Below, piece after piece: positions 16,048-22,772 of a stretch of DNA of 64,000 nucleotides. The stretch is from positions 119,993 through 183,992 of the forward strand of contig DLHG01000011.1 in the NCBI GenBank assembly GCA_002483105.1, read 5' to 3'. Both the position numbers and the translations under genes were made by a program. The DNA is from Bacteroidetes bacterium UBA7674 (GTDB lineage: Bacteria > Bacteroidota > Bacteroidia > Chitinophagales > Chitinophagaceae). Each line of letters starts with the position of its first letter. Position 1 is the stretch's first letter. Under the pieces are notes generated by a model. It was given only the letters and a program-made list of their open reading frames with translations, was not told the origin of the DNA and ran no database searches.

Positions 16048-16707
16048 TTATTCCTTTCTGCCGGGAGGAATAGGCCCAATTCCTTTCTCTGTATTTGGTT
16101 TTGGTAATGGAGTAGGAGGAGCGTCCCTGCGGAGTGGTGTTTCTGGTCTAGGTTGCGGGGTTGGTTTAGGTTGCGGGGTTGGTTTAGGCTGTTGCGGGGT
16201 TGGTTTATCAGCCATGTTTAATCGTTCTAATTCTTGCCTAGTTCTCATAGATAAAATATTAATTGAAGTGTAAGTGACTATTAGTGTTATCCCTAAAAAT
16301 AAGGATATTATACAAATAAAATTAAGCTTGTTGATCTTTCTTTGGATATTTGTGACGATGTCATTATTGAATTCTTTTCTGCGTTTAATGTGGTCTTTTG
16401 CAGCTGTAATAATTGTGTAATGGCAATCTGTTGCGTATTTATGCGAATAAAGATTTAGTAACAATGTTACTGCAAGCAGTATCCATCCTAGAATTAAAAT
16501 TCCTTTATATTCTGTAGCATAAATATTCACTAGTACTTTCTCAAGTACGATGAAAGAAAGACCTAAAGAACCGGCACTTATGTAACTTATTTGCCTTTCA
16601 AATAATTCACCACTTTTTTTATACACCTCTGTTTGATTATCACAGTATTTTTCCCAGCGTTCGTTTTCTTCTTTACTAAGTGGTTCTAATTCTTCATTAT
16701 CTGACAT
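16048..16707 (-). CDS. Three-helix membrane protein with proline-rich repeat tail
   Basis: 219 aa. An N-terminal acidic helix (EELEPLSKEENERWEKY) leads to a membrane helix pair (YISAGSLGLSFIVLEKVLV; GILILGWILLAVTLLLNLY), a charged cytosolic stretch, and a third helix (FICIISLFLGITLIVTYTS). The last 55 residues are a Pro/Lys-rich tail built on a PKPTPQ repeat encoded by near-exact 18-bp DNA repeats (16151-16207). The helix-pair architecture is common in small unknown proteins found in defence islands. It follows the coiled-coil gene by 10 bases, so the pair is an operon. Function unknown. Confidence 0.6.
   Translation of the reverse strand: MSDNEELEPLSKEENERWEKYCDNQTEVYKKSGELFERQISYISAGSLGLSFIVLEKVLVNIYATEYKGILILGWILLAVTLLLNLYSHKYATDCHYTIITAAKDHIKRRKEFNNDIVTNIQRKINKLNFICIISLFLGITLIVTYTSINILSMRTRQELERLNMADKPTPQQPKPTPQPKPTPQPRPETPLRRDAPPTPLPKPNTEKGIGPIPPGRKE
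16151..16207 (-). repeat. Coding 18-bp tandem repeat (PKPTPQ units)
   Basis: Two exact copies of GGTTGCGGGGTTGGTTTA (plus-strand reading), at 16151-16168 and 16169-16186, and a 21-bp variant (16187-16207) inside the membrane-protein gene. Copy number could vary between strains without shifting the frame. Confidence 0.8.
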
Positions 16708-16717
16708 ATAAAGGCTT

Positions 16718-17413
16718 CTAGTTTAAATTATCTTTACAATATTTTTCTGTTTGATTCATACATTTTATAATTGTAGGTATACATCTATCGTATGCCTGTT
16801 GATTAGTTAATCCTGTGCCAATATGATATTGTTGGTTTATGTAGGTTATAGATTTATCTAACAGGATTTCTGATTCGACCCAACTATTTGATACCCCTGT
16901 ATTTTCCATAAGAAAATTATTGTCGAGTTGAACCTTCATTATATCTTTCATTAATGGTAGATAATCTTTTACTTGTAGAGAAGCGTTTTCTTTAACAACT
17001 AATTTGACATCGCTAATAATTGTGTTTATAGAGTTGACTGCTGCAAGTAATTGGTTTGCTTTAGCGCGTTTCTTATTGTAGTATATCGCTGTCGATGTCT
17101 TTTCTGATTTTTGATTTATTGCTAATTGATCAGATAATGTTTGTGTTTGTGTGTCTACTTTTTTTAGAAGTTTATCAAAATCTTTAATTGTTTGAGCTTG
17201 ACAAGCTATATATATGGCTTGACCGATAGCAAAAACACCAAAGAATATTGTAATCCAAAATTCTATTTTCTTCCATGGTGGAGTTAGTGCATTTTTTGCT
17301 AGGATATCTTGAGTCTCTATGATTTTCCTGATCGGTTCGTCAATTGATTTTTTTAAATTATCAGTTGATTCATTGATTAATTTTGCTATGTGTCTTGGGC
17401 TAGAAGTTTTCAT
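16718..17413 (-). CDS. Single-pass membrane protein with coiled coil
   Basis: 231 aa from the ATG at 17413, chosen because a perfect -7 box lies just upstream at 17428-17435; the frame itself extends to 17503. The N-terminal ~60 residues are charged helices (KLINESTDNLKKSIDE), then one membrane helix FWITIFFGVFAIGQAIYIA, then a coiled coil (IKDFDKLLKKVDTQTQTLSD) and a helical C-terminal domain with four cysteines near the end. Not recognised as any family. First gene of a two-gene unit with the proline-tailed membrane protein. Confidence 0.55.
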   Translation of the reverse strand: MKTSSPRHIAKLINESTDNLKKSIDEPIRKIIETQDILAKNALTPPWKKIEFWITIFFGVFAIGQAIYIACQAQTIKDFDKLLKKVDTQTQTLSDQLAINQKSEKTSTAIYYNKKRAKANQLLAAVNSINTIISDVKLVVKENASLQVKDYLPLMKDIMKVQLDNNFLMENTGVSNSWVESEILLDKSITYINQQYHIGTGLTNQQAYDRCIPTIIKCMNQTEKYCKDNLN

Positions 17414-17427
17414 AATGGAAGTACACT

Positions 17428-17435
17428 CAAATATA
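17428..17435 (-). promoter_or_regulatory. -7 box of the membrane-protein pair (TATATTTG)
   Basis: Perfect TAnnTTTG on the minus strand, 14 nt before the ATG at 17413, giving a very short leader. Confidence 0.5.
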
Positions 17436-17546
17436 CTACTACATTCTATATATATTAAACAATGTGGATATCTTACGCAGGATACCACAGGTTTGCTGTA
17501 CATACATATATACAGTAAATTAATTTTTCACTTTTGTCATTTCTGT

Positions 17547-17554
17547 TAACTTTG
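17547..17554 (+). promoter_or_regulatory. -7 box of gltA (TAACTTTG)
   Basis: Perfect TAnnTTTG, 52 nt before the ATG of the citrate synthase gene. Confidence 0.55.
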
Positions 17555-17606
17555 TGGGCGTTCAAAAAATCCCCTCGATGAGGGACTAATAATATAACTA
17601 ACGATA

Positions 17607-18926
17607 ATGGGCTACGTAAAAGACACCTTTAAGGCAAAGGCAGACGCACAATCGGCTGAAATAAAAAAGCTGGTTCAAGAGCATGGCGAAAAAGTACTGG
17701 ATAAAGTAACTGTCGCGCAGGCATACCAGGGTATGCGTGGTATTCCGGGTTTGATCACTGAAACATCTTTACTTGATTCTAACGAGGGTATCCGTTTCCG
17801 TGGTTATTCTATTCCTGAGTTGAGAGAGCGCTTACCGAAAATTGAAGGTGGAAATGAGCCGTTGCCGGAAGGTTTGTTTTACTTGATGCTGGTAGGCGAT
17901 GTGCCAAGCCATGAAGATGTAGATCACATATCTGCTACATGGGCACGCCGCTCGCATGTACCTAACCACGTGTTTAACGTGATAGAGGCATTGCCTGTAT
18001 CTGCTCACCCGATGACGCAGTTCTGTGCAGCGATATTGGCCTTACAAACAGAATCGAAATTTGCTCAGGCTTATAACGATGGTATCAGCAAGAAAGACTA
18101 CTGGGACTATGTGTATGAAGACACGATGACACTCATCGCACGTCTGCCACGTGTAGCTGCTTATATCTATCGCCGTAAGTATAAGAACGGTGAACACATT
18201 CAACCGGATGGTATGCTGGACTGGAGCGCTAACTTCGCGCACATGCTGGGCTATGATAACAAAAGCTTCGCTGAACTGATGCGTTTGTACCTTACGATAC
18301 ACGCTGACCATGAAGGTGGTAACGTATCTGCACATGCTACGCACCTGGTAGGTTCTGCATTGGCTGATCCTTATCTTTCTTTTGTAGCGGGTATGACCGG
18401 CCTGGCTGGTCCGTTGCACGGCCTTGCTAACCAGGAAGTGATCCGCTGGATAGAAGAACTGCAAAAAGAACTGGGCACAGAAACACCAAGCAAAGACCAG
18501 ATAGCCGAGTACATAAAGAAGACCTTGACTGAAGGTAAAGTGGTTCCTGGTTATGGACACGCTGTACTGCGTAAGACAGATCCGCGCTTTACTGCACAAC
18601 AGGAATTCGCGAAGGTGCATTGCCCTGATGATCCGGTTGTTCAAACAGTTTGGAACGTATATGAAGTGGCACCTCCGATACTGGAAGGTACAGGCAAGAT
18701 CAAAAATCCATGGCCTAACGTAGATGCGCATTCAGGTGCATTGCTGAAACACTACGGCCTTGTAGAAGAAGATTTCTACACAGTACTCTTCGGTGTGAGC
18801 CGTGCGCTGGGTGTATTGGCTAGTCTGTGTTGGGACAGGGCATTGGGCTTCCCGCTGGAACGTCCGAAGTCTATGACCACAGAGTGGATCAAGAGCTTTG
18901 TAGCGAAGGGAGAAACTGTAGCATAG
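17607..18926 (+). CDS. gltA: Citrate synthase, mitochondrial-type (type I)
   Basis: 439 aa. It condenses oxaloacetate with acetyl-CoA in the first step of the TCA cycle. The sequence is of the eukaryote/mitochondrial-like form: [20 protein letters not shown] near the N-terminus, the first catalytic His in [18 protein letters not shown], the second in [11 protein letters not shown], the [15 protein letters not shown] loop with substrate Arg residues, and [12 protein letters not shown] with the catalytic Asp. Length fits this type, which is commonly found in Bacteroidota. It is a single-gene unit with its own -7 box and terminator. Confidence 0.97.
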   Translation: MGYVKDTFKAKADAQSAEIKKLVQEHGEKVLDKVTVAQAYQGMRGIPGLITETSLLDSNEGIRFRGYSIPELRERLPKIEGGNEPLPEGLFYLMLVGDVPSHEDVDHISATWARRSHVPNHVFNVIEALPVSAHPMTQFCAAILALQTESKFAQAYNDGISKKDYWDYVYEDTMTLIARLPRVAAYIYRRKYKNGEHIQPDGMLDWSANFAHMLGYDNKSFAELMRLYLTIHADHEGGNVSAHATHLVGSALADPYLSFVAGMTGLAGPLHGLANQEVIRWIEELQKELGTETPSKDQIAEYIKKTLTEGKVVPGYGHAVLRKTDPRFTAQQEFAKVHCPDDPVVQTVWNVYEVAPPILEGTGKIKNPWPNVDAHSGALLKHYGLVEEDFYTVLFGVSRALGVLASLCWDRALGFPLERPKSMTTEWIKSFVAKGETVA

Positions 18927-18976
18927 TAGCAGTTGGCAGTTAACAGTTGCCAGTTTGCATTGATAATAAAATAGAT

Positions 18977-19008
18977 AAAAAGCATGCAGGTAAAACTGCT
19001 TGCTTTTT
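18977..19008 (+). terminator. Terminator after gltA
   Basis: 13-bp arms AAAAAGCATGCAG / CTGCTTGCTTTTT with one mismatch and a six-base loop, ending in a T run. Confidence 0.8.
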
Positions 19009-19022
19009 AGTTTAAAAGGTTT

Positions 19023-19056
19023 GAACCGGGATTAGACCAGATTAAAGGATTAACCA
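19023..19056 (+). repeat. Dispersed GAACCGGGATTA intergenic repeat, copy 1
   Basis: GAACCGGGATTAGACCAGAT followed by TAAAGGATTAACCA. Related copies occur at 28813-28850 and, inverted, at 28923-28955. Confidence 0.6.
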
Positions 19057-19121
19057 CGTTCAGAAAGGAATAAATAACAAAATATCGAGCGTCAAGTATC
19101 GAGTATCAAAAAAATCAAATC

Positions 19122-20096
19122 ATGAGTAAAGGACCGATTTCTCAATTTATAGAACATCATTATCGTCACTTTAATGCTGCGGCGCTGGTGGATGCAGCAA
19201 AGGGTTATGAAACGCATTTGCTGGAAGGCGGTAAAATGATGGTGACCCTTGCGGGCGCTATGAGCACCGCAGAACTGGGTATATCATTTGCAGAAATGAT
19301 ACGCCAGGATAAAGTACAGATCATCAGCTGCACAGGTGCTAACCTGGAGGAAGATGTGATGAACCTGGTGGCGCATACGCACTACAAGCGCGTACCGAAT
19401 TATCGTGATCTGAGTCCGCAAGATGAGTGGGACTTGTTGGAGAAAGGATTTAACCGTGTTACGGATACTTGTATTCCTGAAGAAGAAGCATTCCGCAGGA
19501 TACAACGCCACATAGTGAAAATATGGAAAGATGCAGAAGAGAAAGGTGAGCGTTATTTCCCGCACGAGTTCATGTACAAACTGTTGCTGAGTGAAGTGAT
19601 GAAGCCTGATTATGAAATAGATCCGAAGCATAGCTGGATGATAGCTGCAGCTGAGAAAAATATTCCGATCATTGTTCCGGGATGGGAAGATAGCACGATG
19701 GGTAACATCTTCGCGTCTTACTGCATTAAAGGTGAACTGAAAGCGAGTACCATGAAGAGTGGTATAGAGTATATGGTTTGGCTGAGCGAATGGTACCGTG
19801 CTAATTCGGCAGGTAAGGGTGTTGGCTTCTTCCAGATAGGTGGTGGTATAGCGGGTGACTTCCCGATATGCGTAGTGCCAATGATGTACCAGGATCTTGA
19901 GTGGCATGATGTTCCGTTCTGGAGCTACTTCTGCCAGATCAGTGATTCGACAACATCTTATGGTTCGTACAGTGGTGCGGTGCCTAATGAGAAAATTACC
20001 TGGGGTAAGCTGGATATTAATACGCCTAAGTTTATAGTGGAGAGTGATGCTACGATAGTGGCGCCGTTGATATTTGCTTATTTGTTGGGCTGGTAG
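19122..20096 (+). CDS. Deoxyhypusine synthase-like protein
   Basis: 324 aa of the DHS fold (PF01916). Marks: LEGGKMMVTLAGAMSTAELG (NAD site), ISCTGANLEEDVMNLVAH, GFFQIGGGIAGDFPICVVP, and the catalytic lysine region EKITWGKLD, with ESDATIVAPLIFAYLL at the end. Eukaryotic and archaeal DHS transfers a butylamine group from spermidine to a lysine of eIF5A; bacteria lack that target, so the bacterial homologues are thought to act on polyamines (for example homospermidine formation). Here it stands alone, with a terminator shared with the convergent gene. Family certain, reaction open. Confidence 0.88.
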   Translation: MSKGPISQFIEHHYRHFNAAALVDAAKGYETHLLEGGKMMVTLAGAMSTAELGISFAEMIRQDKVQIISCTGANLEEDVMNLVAHTHYKRVPNYRDLSPQDEWDLLEKGFNRVTDTCIPEEEAFRRIQRHIVKIWKDAEEKGERYFPHEFMYKLLLSEVMKPDYEIDPKHSWMIAAAEKNIPIIVPGWEDSTMGNIFASYCIKGELKASTMKSGIEYMVWLSEWYRANSAGKGVGFFQIGGGIAGDFPICVVPMMYQDLEWHDVPFWSYFCQISDSTTSYGSYSGAVPNEKITWGKLDINTPKFIVESDATIVAPLIFAYLLGW

Positions 20097-20149
20097 TTTA
20101 ATTCAAAAGTCAAAATTCAAAAGTCAAAAATATTTTGAGTAATTGAAAT

Positions 20150-20641
20150 TCAAAAAGAGCGGTGGGGGACTATCGCTCTTTTTTTATTGTTGCTTATTGA
20201 TAAATATTTATCTAATTTTTTTGCAGCGGACATTCCCCTTATAAAAAAGTAGCTGAGTGCCATCAAAACTATTAAACATATCGTCAAGAAAACAGCGCTG
20301 AAACTTGATGTGCCGTCAAAGGTCTTATAAAGATGGAATGTTGAATATATTTCTATACCGAATAGTATACAACAAAAGATAGCCCCGATAAAAAAAGGGA
20401 TATAAGGTTTGGTACGACTTATGTAAAAGGCCAATAGGAATATAGTCATAGTGCCAAGCAAATAATAATTTACTCCTCCTTGGGAGATAAAAAGGGAAAA
20501 CGGTATCCCGCTGATCATAGCAATAAAGAAAAGTGAATACCTTCCTGCTTTAATCTTAGCCGTAGCTTTTCGGATTGCTACTTCATTGATTCTTTGCTCA
20601 ATCGCCTCCGCAGAATATGTCACTATGTCTTTTTCGGTCAC
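20150..20641 (-). CDS. Hypothetical membrane protein
   Basis: Not recognised. 163 aa: an N-terminal charged helix (EAIEQRINEVAIRKATAKIK) and four hydrophobic helices (YSLFFIAMISGIPFSLFI, YYLLGTMTIFLLAFYI, PFFIGAIFCCILFGIEIY, FSAVFLTICLIVLMALSYFF). The last codons form the terminator hairpin of the opposing gene, which puts some doubt on the exact C-terminus. Confidence 0.55.
   Translation of the reverse strand: MTEKDIVTYSAEAIEQRINEVAIRKATAKIKAGRYSLFFIAMISGIPFSLFISQGGVNYYLLGTMTIFLLAFYISRTKPYIPFFIGAIFCCILFGIEIYSTFHLYKTFDGTSSFSAVFLTICLIVLMALSYFFIRGMSAAKKLDKYLSISNNKKRAIVPHRSF
20151..20183 (+). terminator. Terminator of the DHS-like gene
   Basis: AAAGAGCG / CGCTCTTT arms with a 14-base loop and seven T after. 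It lies inside the last codons of the convergent hypothetical gene. Confidence 0.75.
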
Positions 20642-20676
20642 AATATAAATATACAGTTTCTTATCTTTAGTAAATA

Positions 20677-21495
20677 ATGCGCTCCTCTAAAGTATATCTG
20701 TTCCTGTTTGTGGCTTTCCTCTTTTCCTTAAAGGTGAAGGCGGGGGACTCGTTATCTGTTGTCAGGTCCATACCGATGGATGGGCGGATGATGACTGTGG
20801 ACGACCTGGGGAATGTGTATGTGGTGCGGGAGAATAATTCATTGATCAAGTTTACTGATGCAGGAGATAGCAGCACTTTTTACAGGAGTGTATTGAATGG
20901 TGATATCGGGTCGGTGGATGTGACTAATCCGTTGAGGGTGGTGGTGTATTATCCGGCCTACTCTAAAGTGATATTGCTGGACAGGATGCTGGCACCGAAG
21001 AATGAGCTAGACCTGAAGAAACTGAACATAGTTGGTAATGCCTGTGTAGCATTGAGTGCTGATGGTAACCTGTGGGTATATGATAAGTTTAATGTGCGGT
21101 TGCTGAAAATAAATGAGCAGTTGGAGCAAATAGGGGAGAGCAATGATCTTCGCCAGCAGTTAGCGGAGGTGCCGGATCCTGTGCATATGCTGGAGCGGGA
21201 ACGCAAGGTGTATATGAGCGATAGCATACAGGGTATTTATACTTTTGATCAGTATGGTTCTTATATCAATACTCTTGCTTTATATGGTGTAGGGCAATTG
21301 CAGGTGTTTGGGACGCAGGTGGTTTACAGGCGTGGGGATACTTTGCTTTCGTATGACTATAAGAAGGTGACGGATAATGTGATGATGTTGCCGGAGAGTG
21401 GAAGCGAGGTAATCTCTGCTGCTGTTAGCAGGGCGACGTTGTATGTGTTGTATGGGGATAGGTTGGTTTTGTATAGGATGCCGCAGGAGAAGTGA
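20677..21495 (+). CDS. Secreted beta-propeller-like hypothetical protein
   Basis: 272 aa with a signal peptide (SSKVYLFLFVAFLFSLKVKAG, cleavage near 23). The mature part is a series of short beta repeats with NVYVV, SLIKFTDAG, LWVYDKFNVRLLKI and IYTFDQYGSYINTL, each with an aromatic or acidic turn, as in six-bladed propellers of the NHL/TolB kind. Bacteroidota carry many such periplasmic proteins of unknown use. A TATCTTTA box lies about ten bases upstream. It diverges from the minus-strand membrane protein. Confidence 0.65.
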   Translation: MRSSKVYLFLFVAFLFSLKVKAGDSLSVVRSIPMDGRMMTVDDLGNVYVVRENNSLIKFTDAGDSSTFYRSVLNGDIGSVDVTNPLRVVVYYPAYSKVILLDRMLAPKNELDLKKLNIVGNACVALSADGNLWVYDKFNVRLLKINEQLEQIGESNDLRQQLAEVPDPVHMLERERKVYMSDSIQGIYTFDQYGSYINTLALYGVGQLQVFGTQVVYRRGDTLLSYDYKKVTDNVMMLPESGSEVISAAVSRATLYVLYGDRLVLYRMPQEK

Positions 21496-21548
21496 TGCTA
21501 TCTATTCCCCCTTTTTTATTTTAATTGCGTTACCTGCTTGTGTTGTCT

Positions 21549-21582
21549 TTACTTTTCTTTTGCTTGCCCAAAAGAAAAGTAA
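21549..21582. repeat. Perfect 13-bp inverted repeat TTACTTTTCTTTT
   Basis: Arms TTACTTTTCTTTT (21549-21561) and AAAAGAAAAGTAA (21570-21582) around GCTTGCCC. This phrase is known from intergenic regions of several Bacteroidota. Confidence 0.75.
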
Positions 21583-21903
21583 CAAAAGAAAAGGGCACCC
21601 TACGCCATGCGGCTCCGCCGGGCTCGGGGGCCAACGCTGCGTGTTGCGTTGAGTTTAGCCTTTCTCTATTCAACTGTGCGCTGGTTTCCTGACCACGCTG
21701 AAGTACCACTATCATCTTTTTTGACCTATTTAATCTTGGTCTCGCTATTCAGAGTCCTTCTGGCAGGAAAAGGCGCTGTCTTAGTTCTCGACTGTTGCAG
21801 CTTCAAAAGACTAATGGATAGCGGTAGTCTATCAAGCTTCGATACTACTTCTCAACAACCCTTCGACAAGCTCAGGGTGACAGCTTTTTTTAGCGGCCAT
21901 TGT

Positions 21904-21975
21904 GCGAGTAACACCACCTCCAATTTCCAAAAGCCAGCCAGGATGAACTATCCGTTTGGACGTGGAGGGGTATCG
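21904..21975 (+). repeat. Family A hairpin repeat, copy 8
   Basis: GCGAGTAACACCACCTCCAA, then the GGATGAACTATCCGTTTGG hairpin segment and GGAGGGGTATCG. A shortened copy without the variable inner stem, and the last copy seen in the window. Confidence 0.7.
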
Positions 21976-21989
21976 AGTTGATTTCGTTA

Positions 21990-22550
21990 CTATTTATTGA
22001 ATTGATTCATGGTGTTGGCCATTCCCTGGGTGGCGAAGCTTTCTATCATATCTACACTGTTGAGGATGTTTTCTTTAACTATTGGCAATTCAGATGGCTT
22101 CCAGCGGGAGAGGACGAAGTCGGCCTGCTTGCCTTTGGGGTAATCATTGCCGATGCCGAAACGTAAGCGTGGGTAGGTGGCGCTTTGTAAGAGTAATTCT
22201 ATGTTCTTCAATCCATTATGTCCTGCAGCGCTTCCCGATGCGCGCATACGCAGGGTGCCCAGTGGTAACGCGAGGTCGTCCAGTATCACCAACATATTTT
22301 CTACGGGTATCTTCTCCTTCTCGAGCCAGTATTTTACTGCCTTGCCACTCAGGTTCATATAGGTAGTAGGTTTTATTACTACGAATGTTTTGCCTTTCCA
22401 TTTCACCTCTGAGACAAAAGCGTGCCTGTCGAGCTTGAAGTTGCCACCATGCCTAATCACAAAAGTATCTGCCACGTCAAACCCGATATTATGGCGTGTA
22501 GCATCATATTCCGCTCCTATGTTTCCTAGTCCGACTATCAGAAATTTCAT
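21990..22550 (-). CDS. pth: Peptidyl-tRNA hydrolase
   Basis: 186 aa from the ATG at 22550 (MKFLIVGLGNIGAEYDATRH); an ATG at 22580 would add ten residues that fit no family. It cleaves peptidyl-tRNA released by stalled ribosomes. Catalytic His is in YDATRHNIGFDV; also seen are KPTTYMNLSGKAV, ILDDLALPLGTLRMRASGSA, GHNGLKNIE and FGIGNDYP. A TATCTTCG box (22556-22563, minus) sits just upstream. Confidence 0.97.
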   Translation of the reverse strand: MKFLIVGLGNIGAEYDATRHNIGFDVADTFVIRHGGNFKLDRHAFVSEVKWKGKTFVVIKPTTYMNLSGKAVKYWLEKEKIPVENMLVILDDLALPLGTLRMRASGSAAGHNGLKNIELLLQSATYPRLRFGIGNDYPKGKQADFVLSRWKPSELPIVKENILNSVDMIESFATQGMANTMNQFNK

Positions 22551-22772
22551 AGCAGCGAAGATAATATATGGTGTTGACATCCTTTGTTTTCCAACGAGTT
22601 TTCCTTTTTAGTTGTCTATTATGTTGATGGGGGATATAAAGGAGGCAGTTTTAAATCGTTAACATCTTCTTTTATTCGTATGTTTTTTTTATATTAGCAT
22701 ACCTTCCTGATAGGCCCACTTTTTTTTGAATTATCCTGCCACCCCTCCAGGATTTTAAATATCACTTTATAC

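Larger units (their letters stand above)
21496..21989. other. Gene-free stretch filled with intergenic repeats
   Basis: About 490 bases made of several repeat units: the TTACTTTTCTTTT hairpin (21549-21582), a GC-rich CGGCTCCGCCGGGCTCGGGG segment, a CCCTTCGACAAGCTCAGG phrase ending GTGACA (about 21860), and family A copy 8. No gene can be supported. Confidence 0.6.

Noticed and set aside
16151..16207. The 18-bp repeat as a CRISPR or regulatory array
   Set aside because: It is in frame inside a gene and simply encodes PKPTPQ units.
16048..17413. The membrane pair as gasdermin partners of the CHAT-like protease
   Set aside because: No gasdermin-like beta structure or cleavage-loop layout is visible; the proteins are simple helix-plus-coiled-coil types.
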